NCBI GenBank assembly: GCA_013151705.1 | Contig: JAADHT010000274.1 | Coordinates: forward strand, 1 to 6,060 | Source: Kiritimatiellota bacterium | GTDB lineage: Bacteria; Verrucomicrobiota; Lentisphaeria; Victivallales; JAADHT01 | Reading direction: 5' to 3' | Length of the DNA: 6,060 nucleotides | Shown here: one piece after another, positions 1 through 5,067 of the stretch | Numbering within the stretch: the stretch's first letter is position 1 | Layout: the number at the start of each line of letters is the position of its first letter | The notes under the pieces: generated by a model | Database searches by the model: none | Seen by the model: only the letters and a program-made list of their open reading frames with translations | Told to the model about the DNA's origin: nothing | Translations under genes and position numbers: made by a program

Positions 1-2
1 AA

Positions 3-104
3 ATCGATCTTCAGCAGACCGGCAAAACCCGATTAGAAGCCTGGTTTTTTAAAGATAATGACAAATTGACCAGCGCTTATTATGTTGAAGTGGAGTGCCT
101 TTAG
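3..104 (+). CDS. Sulfatase (arylsulfatase family), C-terminal end only
   Basis: The frame is open from the left edge of the window to TAG at 102-104 and gives 33 residues that include TRLEAWFFKDND and AYYVEVECL. Many arylsulfatases of marine and gut PVC bacteria end in this way, with a pattern like LxxWxxDxxGxxxGAYYVYVE, the last strand of the small C-terminal subdomain. That resemblance is from memory of the family and no search was run. The catalytic part, with the formylglycine motif, would lie upstream of the window, so activity cannot be judged. Such enzymes remove sulfate from polysaccharides outside the cytoplasm. The following LacI and heparinase-like remnants fit a sulfated-glycan locus. 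Because those neighbours are decayed, this gene may be broken too. Confidence 0.55.
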   Translation: MDLQQTGKTRLEAWFFKDNDKLTSAYYVEVECL

Positions 105-280
105 GGGTGGATCGATTTGGAGGGACGAGCGCCTGGGATACCACTGGGAGACCTTCGGGCGAATGTGCGATCCGGATATGATCAAGGATAAGATGGCGAT
201 GTCCGAGAAAGTAAGACGGTCCTTCCAGGCCGTCATTCTTGGAATGCGGGGTTTGCCGGACAGAAAAAAAAGGCGGAACG
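105..280 (+). other. Unidentified protein-like remnant between sulfatase end and lacI remnant
   Basis: No intact gene is supported here. One + frame is open from 82 to 297 and, after the sulfatase stop, reads like real protein, with pieces such as LGYHWETFGRMCDPDMIKDK and SEKVRRSFQAVILGM. Its only ATG (82) lies inside the sulfatase tail in another frame and has no clear ribosome binding site. The other two + frames look random. It could be the fossil of a third gene cut down by deletion, or a chance open frame. I do not recognise a family. Confidence 0.25.
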
Positions 281-657
281 ATGCGAAAAAAAGTTAGTCA
301 AAAAAGAGATAGCGGCGGAACTGGGACTTTCCCAGCGCGCCGTGAGCAAAGCGCTAAACGGGGATTCCGATATTTCCGAGCGCACGCGAAATCTTGTCGT
401 GGAAAAGGCTCGCGAGCTGCGCTACACTCCGAATCGCCTCGCACGTTCGCTTATTGACGGCAAAACTCGTATCATAAGGGGTTGACTTTAGTGAAATGCG
501 TTATGCCGGATATTACGATGAATTGAGTGATCTGGGGATGAAAAACAGCAATAATTACTTCATTCAAGTCAAGAAAAGCAATGTCCGCACCGAAATTCTA
601 CGAGAAAAATTGGCTTCTTGTCCTGAAATCACAGCTTTGTTGGGATACGGCTTCGAA
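281..657 (+). pseudogene. LacI/GalR-family transcriptional regulator, broken
   Basis: A LacI-type DNA-binding head is clear in the frame that runs through 288-485: EIAAELGLSQRAVSKALNG, then DISERTRNLVVEKA, then YTPNRLARSL and the hinge TRII. This is the usual helix-turn-helix and hinge of the family. That frame has no start codon. ATG at 281 would give M-R-K-K joined to the head if the seven-A run at 286-292 had six A. The head then stops at TGA 483-485, just after the hinge. Removing one base near 477 would instead read TRIIGVDF and enter the frame at 478 onward. That frame holds RYAGYYDELSDLGM and CPEITALLGYGF, which resemble the late part of a LacI sugar-binding domain. Roughly 100 or more codons of the sensor domain are missing between head and tail. 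Such regulators normally control nearby sugar genes; this copy should be inactive. Confidence 0.75.
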
Positions 658-804
658 AATCCGCTGATGACGCTCGGTAATCCCGTTATTCCCGGCCACA
701 CCCATAACGAATGCGGCTCAATTCTCCTCTACGGATACGGCACGCGTTTTCTGGTGGATCCCGGACAAGGTGTGTCGGCCGCTCAAATGCACACAACATT
801 CTGA
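496..804 (+). other. Chimeric open frame made of lacI and heparinase debris (102 codons)
   Basis: ATG 496 to TGA 802-804 is an open frame that a gene caller may report as a hypothetical protein. Its first half (residues 1 to about 53) resembles the late sensor domain of a LacI regulator. Its second half (about 66 to 90, with GHTHNECGSILLYGYG and FLVDPG) resembles a heparinase II/III domain. There is no good ribosome binding site before 496, and the frame starts inside what would be the middle of a LacI protein. I read it as an accident of a deletion that removed the regulator's end and the start of the next gene. A real fused protein is unlikely. Confidence 0.6.
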
Positions 805-1110
805 TAAACGGACGCGGACGTGGAAAAGGCACACTGCTTTCGAAATCGATATTGAAAGTCGTGGCGGAGAACCAACTCGGCGCGATCGCAGCAGCCGATT
901 TGAAGGAGGCGTTCGCCCGCAAGTCCGATGGGTACCTGGACTATAAAATACCGTCAGGCTGGGCACAGGGAACCACCACGCGCGAAAAATACTGGCAATG
1001 GAAAAACGCCACGGGCTTGATTCTCTCGTCCCGAAACGACGAAACCGGAAAAAACGCCCTCTCTCAAACAAAGGCAAACCTGACTATCGTGCGGTGGTCG
1101 AATCGATGGA
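658..1110 (+). pseudogene. Heparinase II/III-like polysaccharide lyase, fragment with frameshift
   Basis: Two pieces in different frames belong together. The first (about 690-768) reads GHTHNECGSILLYGYG followed by FLVDPG. The second (about 782-920) reads SNAHNILINGRGRGKG and later AIAAADLKEAF. In heparinase II/III proteins the C-terminal beta domain has an HxH pair, a DPG turn about 18 residues later and then an S-x-H-N strand. In heparinase II these regions supply zinc ligands (His, Asp, His, from memory). The order and spacing match. A one-base shift between about 768 and 784 breaks the frame, and the N-terminal alpha/alpha toroid with the catalytic tyrosine is absent. Reading continues to TAG at 1131-1133 without further recognisable motifs and runs into the 3' end of metW. 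Intact relatives cleave acidic polysaccharides by beta-elimination. Confidence 0.6.
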
Positions 1111-1113
1111 CGG

Positions 1114-1761
1114 TTACTTGTTTTCGATTATGAACACGCAGGAGGGAGCCAGCAGATTCGGCCACAGGCGCGCCAGGAGGTTGTGTTTCGGTCCGAAAGG
1201 TATCTCCTCGATTATCCTCAAACCGATTTCGGAGCAAAGGAATCTGAAATCCTTGATCGTGGCTAGATGTATGTTCGGCGTATTGTACCAGGCATACGGC
1301 AAAGCTTTGGTGACCGGCATTCTCCCGCGGAACATGAGCTGGAACCGCGAGGGCGCGTAGCCGATGTTCAGGAAACTCACCACGCCCTGTTTGCCGACCT
1401 TCGTCATCTCGCGCAAAAGCCGATCCGGCCTGGCGACCGCTTGAATGGTGCGGCTGAGAATGACGAAATCGAAAGAGTCGTCGGAGAAATCGCCCAAACC
1501 GTCGTTCAAATCGGCATGAATGACCGGAACTCCCTTCCGGACGCATTCGAGAAGGTTCTCCTGCGAAAGCTCGACTCCGCAAGCATAGATGTCCTTCTCC
1601 TCGCGCAGCGAGCGCAGCAGATCGCCGTTCCCGCATCCCAAGTCGAGAACCGACGCTCCATGCGGAATCAGATCCGCGATAATCGCGAAATCCCGCTGCT
1701 CGGCCCGGATATTATCCACACCGCTTGCCATTTGATCGTTTTTTCCGCAACTTTTTACCAT
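1114..1761 (-). CDS. metW: Methionine biosynthesis protein MetW
   Basis: The 215-residue product is a small class I methyltransferase-fold protein close to the usual MetW length of about 200. Visible motifs are the SAM-binding loop VLDLGCGNG (38-46), the acidic end of strand 2 in CGVELS (Glu64), DDSFDFVILSRTIQAV (94-109), and the MetW signature RGRMPVTKALPYAWYNTPNI (145-164), followed by HLATIKDF. MetW is encoded beside MetX in many bacteria and is reported to be needed for, or to stimulate, homoserine acylation; its own chemistry is poorly understood. The start at 1761 is preceded by GGGAGGGG, 11 bases upstream, a slightly long gap. ATG at 1731 is an alternative but lacks such a site. The gene lies downstream of metX on the same strand, across a 229-bp repeat-filled spacer. 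Its 3' end meets the decayed + strand region, and no terminator is evident. Confidence 0.93.
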   Translation of the reverse strand: MVKSCGKNDQMASGVDNIRAEQRDFAIIADLIPHGASVLDLGCGNGDLLRSLREEKDIYACGVELSQENLLECVRKGVPVIHADLNDGLGDFSDDSFDFVILSRTIQAVARPDRLLREMTKVGKQGVVSFLNIGYAPSRFQLMFRGRMPVTKALPYAWYNTPNIHLATIKDFRFLCSEIGLRIIEEIPFGPKHNLLARLWPNLLAPSCVFIIENK

Positions 1762-1775
1762 TATTCGACTTTCCC

Positions 1776-1900
1776 CTCCCCCAGGGCCGCACCCTGGGCT
1801 GTGGAATTACGGGCCGTCAGCCCTCAATACTCCAAAGAGCCACCATCCCCGATTCGCGCTAAGATGGGCGGGCGGGGACGTTCCGCCCTACCTTCTCCTC
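1776..1900. repeat. Palindromic intergenic repeat block A (between metX and metW)
   Basis: A run of GC-rich hairpins fills most of the metX-metW spacer. CCCAGGG (1780-1786) pairs with CCCTGGG (1792-1798) around a five-base loop. GGGCTG (1796-1801) can pair with CAGCCC (1818-1823). CCCCG (1847-1851) can pair with CGGGG (1873-1877). GGGCGG (1870-1875) pairs with CCGCCC (1883-1888). The core 1781-1807 matches 24 of 27 positions with the reverse complement of 4932-4958. No reading frame here looks coded. Repeats of this style are common between genes in PVC genomes, as far as I recall. Whether they stop transcription or are mobile is unknown. Confidence 0.75.
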
Positions 1901-1940
1901 CCTTCCTTGAAAATTGAGTATTCATTATCGGATTATTGCT

Positions 1941-1963
1941 CTCCGTCTCACCAACTCCGTCTC
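1941..1963. repeat. Short direct repeat downstream of metX
   Basis: CTCCGTCTC occurs at 1941-1949 and again at 1955-1963, 14 bases apart, in the metX 3' flank. It is short and could be chance or a slippage product. No hairpin with a T-run follows the metX stop, so I see no classical terminator there. Confidence 0.35.
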
Positions 1964-1990
1964 TCCTCAGTGGGCTCCGCCGCGTTGGAA

Positions 1991-3130
1991 TCATTCCATA
2001 TCCGCTTTTCTCGCCCGCAAATAATCCGCCATCAAGCCTCCAAGGGTTTCGGTCTCCAGTAGAAATGCGTCGTGCCCGTAGGCCGATTCCATCTCACAGT
2101 ATGAAACCTCGATGTTGTTGTTTCTCAAAGCCTTCACAATCTCCCGAGAGTTCTCCGGCGGAAAGAGCCAGTCGCTCGAGAACGACACCACGAGGAAAGG
2201 CGAATTGGATTGGGCGAAGGCTTCGCGCAAATCTCCATCGGGAGCGAGGTCGAAATAGTCCATAGCCCGCGTCATGTACAAATAGCTGTTGGCGTCGAAC
2301 CTCTCGACGAATTGGTGTCCCTGATGCTCCAAGTAACTCTCAATCTGGAAATCCTTGGAGAAATCGAAGGAGTAGTTCTCTTTTTCCTGAAGACGTCTGC
2401 CGAACTTTCTTCTCATCGACTCGTCGCTGAGATAGGTTATATGCCCCAGCATTCTGGCGATGGCGAGTCCGCTCTCCGGCAAATCATCCTCGTAGTTTCC
2501 GTTGTTCCAAGCGGGATCGCTCATTATCGCGAGTCTGCCAACCCAGTCGAAGGCTATCGCCTGCGGAGAGAGGTGCGAAGTCGTGGCTATCGCCATCACG
2601 CTCCCAACGCTTTCGGGATATGACACGCTCCACTGCAACGCCTGCATGCCGCCCATGGAGCCACCGACCACGGACAGCCATTTCCCGATTCCCAAGTGCT
2701 CCATCAATTTTTTCTGACCGCGTGTCATGTCCGCGATGGTTATCACTGGAAAATCCATCCTGTACGGTTTTCCGGTGTCGGGATTGATCGAGCAGGGGCC
2801 GGTCGATCCCATGCAACCCCCAATTACATTCGAACAGACGATGAAATACTGGTCCGTGTCGAACGGCTTTCCGGGGCCGACCATGCAGTTCCACCATCCG
2901 ACGGCTGAATCGTCCGGAGAGTGTCGGCCCGCGAGATGCGAGTTTCCCGTCAGAGCGTGGCAGACTAGAATGGCGTTCGATTTCGAATCGTCGAGCTCCC
3001 CGTAGGTCTCGTAGCTGATGTTTACTTCCGGAAGCGAGCGACCGCAATCCAACTGAAGGCCATTGCCTTCGCCGCCGCCGAAAGAGAACTCTTTTCCCTC
3101 GATTATTAAATTTAAGGTGTCTATTTTCAC
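1991..3130 (-). CDS. metX: Homoserine O-acyltransferase MetX
   Basis: The 379-residue product has the usual MetX length and is an alpha/beta hydrolase that moves an acyl group from acyl-CoA to the hydroxyl of L-homoserine in the cytoplasm. The N-terminal block reads ISYETYGELD (38-47) and NAILVCHALTGNSHLAG (52-68). GGCMGSTGP (104-112) is the family glycine-rich signature. The nucleophile elbow GGSMGGMQALQW gives Ser158; SSDWLFPPE gives Asp320; YGHDAFLLE gives His353, completing the triad. Family members use acetyl-CoA or succinyl-CoA, and I cannot tell which from reading. The start is GTG at 3130-3128. It overlaps the TGA of the upstream small gene (3129-3127) as GTGA and has no good ribosome binding site, which points to translational coupling. 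metW follows on the same strand. No SAM riboswitch is recognisable upstream of this pair. Confidence 0.95.
   Translation of the reverse strand: MKIDTLNLIIEGKEFSFGGGEGNGLQLDCGRSLPEVNISYETYGELDDSKSNAILVCHALTGNSHLAGRHSPDDSAVGWWNCMVGPGKPFDTDQYFIVCSNVIGGCMGSTGPCSINPDTGKPYRMDFPVITIADMTRGQKKLMEHLGIGKWLSVVGGSMGGMQALQWSVSYPESVGSVMAIATTSHLSPQAIAFDWVGRLAIMSDPAWNNGNYEDDLPESGLAIARMLGHITYLSDESMRRKFGRRLQEKENYSFDFSKDFQIESYLEHQGHQFVERFDANSYLYMTRAMDYFDLAPDGDLREAFAQSNSPFLVVSFSSDWLFPPENSREIVKALRNNNIEVSYCEMESAYGHDAFLLETETLGGLMADYLRARKADME
3127..3130 (-). promoter_or_regulatory. GTGA stop-start overlap coupling the small secreted gene to metX
   Basis: Read on the minus strand, the bases GTGA contain the metX start codon GTG and the upstream gene's stop TGA, sharing two bases. 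The 20 bases before the GTG contain no run resembling AGGAGG. The simplest reading is that ribosomes ending the upstream gene restart on metX. Confidence 0.7.
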
Positions 3131-3534
3131 GGTTTTAAGGATTTCGATTTCTTCGATTTACAAGGCGCGCCTCCACGCTTTTTCTTTTTCTCCGAGTAGT
3201 ACGTCTTTTGAGCTTCATTGCGGAGTTTTTTCACGGCCTCCATGTCGGAATTTTTGTAGGCGGTCGACAACTGCTGAAGCAGATTCCCCATTTTTTTCTT
3301 CAATGCGACTTCTTTCTCGGCTTCCGCTCGAACTTCCGGAGAAGCTTTTGCGTTACATTCATTCAGTTTGGCGTTGAGAAACTGTTTCGATTGCTTCGCG
3401 TATTTCGCGGCGCATTTAGCGTTCTCCTGTTTTTTCCGCCGCTCGTAGGACGCTTTTCGAGCGGCAGTGTTTCCTCCGGCAAACAAAGGACTTGTTGCGA
3501 ACAAGACGATGGCAGCCATAAAAATCGATTTCAT
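3127..3534 (-). CDS. Small secreted Lys-rich protein, unknown function
   Basis: I chose ATG at 3534 (135 residues) over a longer in-frame opening to 3681. It is preceded by AAGGGGAGAGG and at once encodes a signal peptide: MKSIFMAAIVLFATSPLFA, with likely cleavage after Ala19 before GG. The mature part is hydrophilic and strongly basic. Its middle (about 28-112), with many K, A, E and Q, should be largely helical and perhaps coiled coil. The tail (about 113-135) has clusters of Lys and Ser. Three cysteines stand at about 41, 60 and 125 and could form disulfides once exported. I recognise no family. It is probably exported across the cytoplasmic membrane. It sits first in a transcript with metX and overlaps it by four bases, but nothing in its sequence suggests a role in methionine synthesis. 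Confidence 0.75.
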   Translation of the reverse strand: MKSIFMAAIVLFATSPLFAGGNTAARKASYERRKKQENAKCAAKYAKQSKQFLNAKLNECNAKASPEVRAEAEKEVALKKKMGNLLQQLSTAYKNSDMEAVKKLRNEAQKTYYSEKKKKRGGAPCKSKKSKSLKP

Positions 3535-3535
3535 G

Positions 3536-3545
3536 CCTCTCCCCT
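3536..3545 (-). promoter_or_regulatory. Ribosome binding site of the small secreted gene
   Basis: Minus-strand AGGGGAGAGG ends one base before ATG 3534; its AGGGG part lies six bases from the start codon. This purine-rich run, together with the signal peptide that begins at this ATG, decides the start. Confidence 0.65.
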
Positions 3546-3591
3546 TTTTTTGATTGACGCGACGATGGACACATTCCCAAGTTGGACGGTT

Positions 3592-3620
3592 ACTGTAGCG
3601 CATGCCCGCGGAAAATGCAA
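3592..3620 (-). promoter_or_regulatory. Candidate sigma-70 promoter for the small gene-metX cluster
   Basis: On the minus strand TTGCAT (3620-3615) and TACAGT (3597-3592) are separated by exactly 17 bases. Matches to the TTGACA and TATAAT consensus are 3/6 and 4/6. The predicted leader is about 50 bases. A small inverted repeat CAATC-4-GATTG (3634-3647) lies just upstream of the -35 and might be an operator or chance. No transcription data are available. Confidence 0.4.
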
Positions 3621-3710
3621 ATAGCGACGGAATCAATCTGATGATTGCCGCGGTCTTTATTGAATGGAAAAGCGGCACCAACTTTGAAAAATGAATGAAC
3701 AGCGTATATG

Positions 3711-3739
3711 TTGCACTTCCTGCGATCGCATGCTACCAC
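3711..3739 (+). promoter_or_regulatory. Candidate promoter for the AI-2E family gene
   Basis: TTGCAC (3711-3716) and TACCAC (3734-3739) are 17 bases apart. The -10 is weak (3/6). The spacer contains the perfect palindrome TGCGATCGCA (3721-3730). The architecture resembles the divergent promoter at 3592-3620, which also has TTGCA, 17 bases and TAC, with CATGC near the -10. The leader to ATG 3815 would be about 70 bases. Confidence 0.3.
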
Positions 3740-3814
3740 ACTTAAACGTTGTTTGCTGGGAAAGCGAAACATGGACGCGCCGCCAATATGGAAAGGGTCA
3801 GGAGATTAATTGTC

Positions 3815-4876
3815 ATGAACAATAACGAAAATAATGCCGCCGTCGAATCACAAACTTCGGGAATGTTCCATTTCCTGCTAGGTTTAGCCGCCTTCGTCGT
3901 CATCGTCGCGGGAATGCATCAGGCCCAAACGATAATAGTGCCCTTTCTCCTCTCCGTGTTCATCGCGATAATCAGCACGCCTGTGCTTTTCTTTTTGGAG
4001 AAGAGAGGGGTCCCGAAATTGGTGTCGTTTCTGATTGTTCTACTAGGCGTCATCGTTTGCATCGCAGGAATCGTGTTGGTGATAGGAGCGTCCGCCTCCT
4101 CCTTCATGAAGAATCTGCCGGAATACCAGGAGAAACTTAACGACCTGCTCATTTCGGCCATACAGTGGGCGAGAGCGCACAAGATTCCAGTCTCTCAATC
4201 CAAAATTCTTGAAAACCTGGATCCGGCCCTGTTGATGGGATGGGTCGGCAGCTTGATCGGCGGCATTGGAGCAATGCTCTCCAAAGGCCTGCTTATCTTC
4301 ATAACGACCGCTTTCATCATCTTCGAGACATCCACATTCCCCGACAAAGTGGAGAAATTCCGTTTGAAAAAAAGCGAAGACGACGAAGACGAGCCAGTCA
4401 AGAGAAAACCCAACGTCTTCATAACAAAAATCAAGCATTATCTGGCGATAAAAACGGCGACGAGTCTGCTGACGGCCGTGCTGGTGGCGGTCGGGCTTTT
4501 GGCCGTTGGCGTCGATTATCCGTTCTTATGGGGGTTGCTGGCTTTTTTCCTCAATTTCATTCCCAGCATCGGCGCGATTCTCGCGGCCATCCCCGTTTTG
4601 TTGCTGACTTTGATTCAATTCGGCGTCTGGACGACCTTGTGGGTCGGAGTCGGATACACCGCTCTCAACATTTTTATAGGAAATTTCGTGGAACCCAATT
4701 ACATGGGTAAAGAACTTGGCCTTTCCCCGTTGGTCGTCTTTCTCTCGTTGGTCTTTTGGGGATGGCTTCTAGGACCGATAGGAATGCTTCTCTCCGTCCC
4801 GCTGACCATGACCGCTAAAATCGCATGCGACAGCCGCAAGGAGACGAAATGGATAGGCGTCCTTCTGGGCCCTTGA
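3815..4876 (+). CDS. AI-2E/PerM family membrane transporter
   Basis: The 353-residue protein is a polytopic inner-membrane protein of the AI-2E (PF01594) family. I set the start at ATG 3815 because AGGAG (3800-3804) lies 10 bases upstream; in-frame ATGs at 3749 and 3788 lack such a site. Hydrophobic segments lie at about 17-35, 38-60, 68-92, 143-170, 213-232, 236-268, 269-290 and 302-332. The family signature is strong near the end: FVEPNYMGKELGLSPL (291-306) and FWGWLLGPIGMLLSVPLT (314-331). The central soluble part (93-142) follows the usual layout. An acidic stretch SEDDEDEP (187-194) sits in the loop after 170. Members were first linked to autoinducer-2 export, but others act as sodium/proton antiporters, so the substrate is not assigned. 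It is divergent from the metX cluster and appears to have its own promoter. Confidence 0.93.
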   Translation: MNNNENNAAVESQTSGMFHFLLGLAAFVVIVAGMHQAQTIIVPFLLSVFIAIISTPVLFFLEKRGVPKLVSFLIVLLGVIVCIAGIVLVIGASASSFMKNLPEYQEKLNDLLISAIQWARAHKIPVSQSKILENLDPALLMGWVGSLIGGIGAMLSKGLLIFITTAFIIFETSTFPDKVEKFRLKKSEDDEDEPVKRKPNVFITKIKHYLAIKTATSLLTAVLVAVGLLAVGVDYPFLWGLLAFFLNFIPSIGAILAAIPVLLLTLIQFGVWTTLWVGVGYTALNIFIGNFVEPNYMGKELGLSPLVVFLSLVFWGWLLGPIGMLLSVPLTMTAKIACDSRKETKWIGVLLGP

Positions 4877-4931
4877 CCAATATCGAATTCATCCGCGCGC
4901 CTGCGGCGAGTAAACCTCAGGCGGACTCATT

Positions 4932-4958
4932 ATTCCAGAACCCAGGGTGTGGCCCTGG
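4932..4958 (-). repeat. Palindromic intergenic repeat block B, inverted copy of block A core
   Basis: Read on the minus strand this 27-base core matches 1781-1807 at 24 of 27 positions. CCAGGG (4942-4947) pairs with CCCTGG (4953-4958) around a five-base loop, the same hairpin as in block A with one change in the loop, and the flanking TGGAAT is kept. It lies 56 bases after the AI-2E gene. The two copies are in opposite orientation and about 3.1 kb apart. Confidence 0.75.
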
Positions 4959-4962
4959 AGGA

Positions 4963-4980
4963 GGAGCGCCGCGGCGCTCC
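4963..4980 (+). terminator. Perfect 18-base palindrome, possible terminator of the AI-2E gene
   Basis: GGAGCGCCGCGGCGCTCC is an exact palindrome that can fold into a very stable hairpin, followed on the + strand by ATTTGT. The T-run is short, so a rho-independent terminator is possible but not certain. It directly follows repeat block B and may be part of the same repeat. Confidence 0.35.
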
Positions 4981-4982
4981 AT

Positions 4983-5022
4983 TTGTCAAGCCCCGCTCTC
5001 ACAGCGTTGAAGGCGGGGACAA
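4983..5022. repeat. Interrupted inverted repeat upstream of the permease gene
   Basis: CCCCGC (4991-4996) pairs with GCGGGG (5013-5018), and TTGT (4983-4986) extends the stem with ACAA (5019-5022) across a four-base bulge. A similar CCCCG...GCGGGGAC arrangement occurs in block A (1847-1879), so this is probably another module of the same repeat family. It ends 45 bases before the permease start. Confidence 0.5.
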
Positions 5023-5067
5023 TGTTAATTTTTAATGGTGAAATGTAAACTTAGGAATTGACAACCC

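Noticed and set aside
1..118. Nine-base inverted repeat AAATCGATC (1-9) and GATCGATTT (110-118)
   Set aside because: It centres on the self-palindrome ATCGAT, lies partly in sulfatase coding sequence, and is short enough to be chance.
1064..1636. Minus-strand open frame of 190 codons in another frame over metW
   Set aside because: Arg-rich composition typical of a shadow frame; metW explains the conservation.
1267..1917. Plus-strand open frame of 216 codons opposite metW
   Set aside because: It is the antisense shadow of metW and its 5' flank, has no recognisable domain, and metW has clear motifs on the other strand.
2484..3047. Minus-strand open frame of 187 codons over metX
   Set aside because: Out of frame with metX, no motifs.
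3535..3600. SAM riboswitch in the leader of the metX cluster
   Set aside because: The leader is short and shows none of the multi-stem SAM-I or SAM-II core that I could recognise; a covariance search would settle it.
3535..3681. 49-residue N-terminal extension of the small secreted protein
   Set aside because: The extension has no ribosome binding site, overlaps the candidate promoter, and would bury the signal peptide.
3590..3772. Minus-strand open frame of 60 codons in the divergent spacer
   Set aside because: No ribosome binding site, no recognisable sequence, lies in promoter space.
4043..4438. Minus-strand open frames opposite the AI-2E gene
   Set aside because: Shadows of a gene with a clear family signature.
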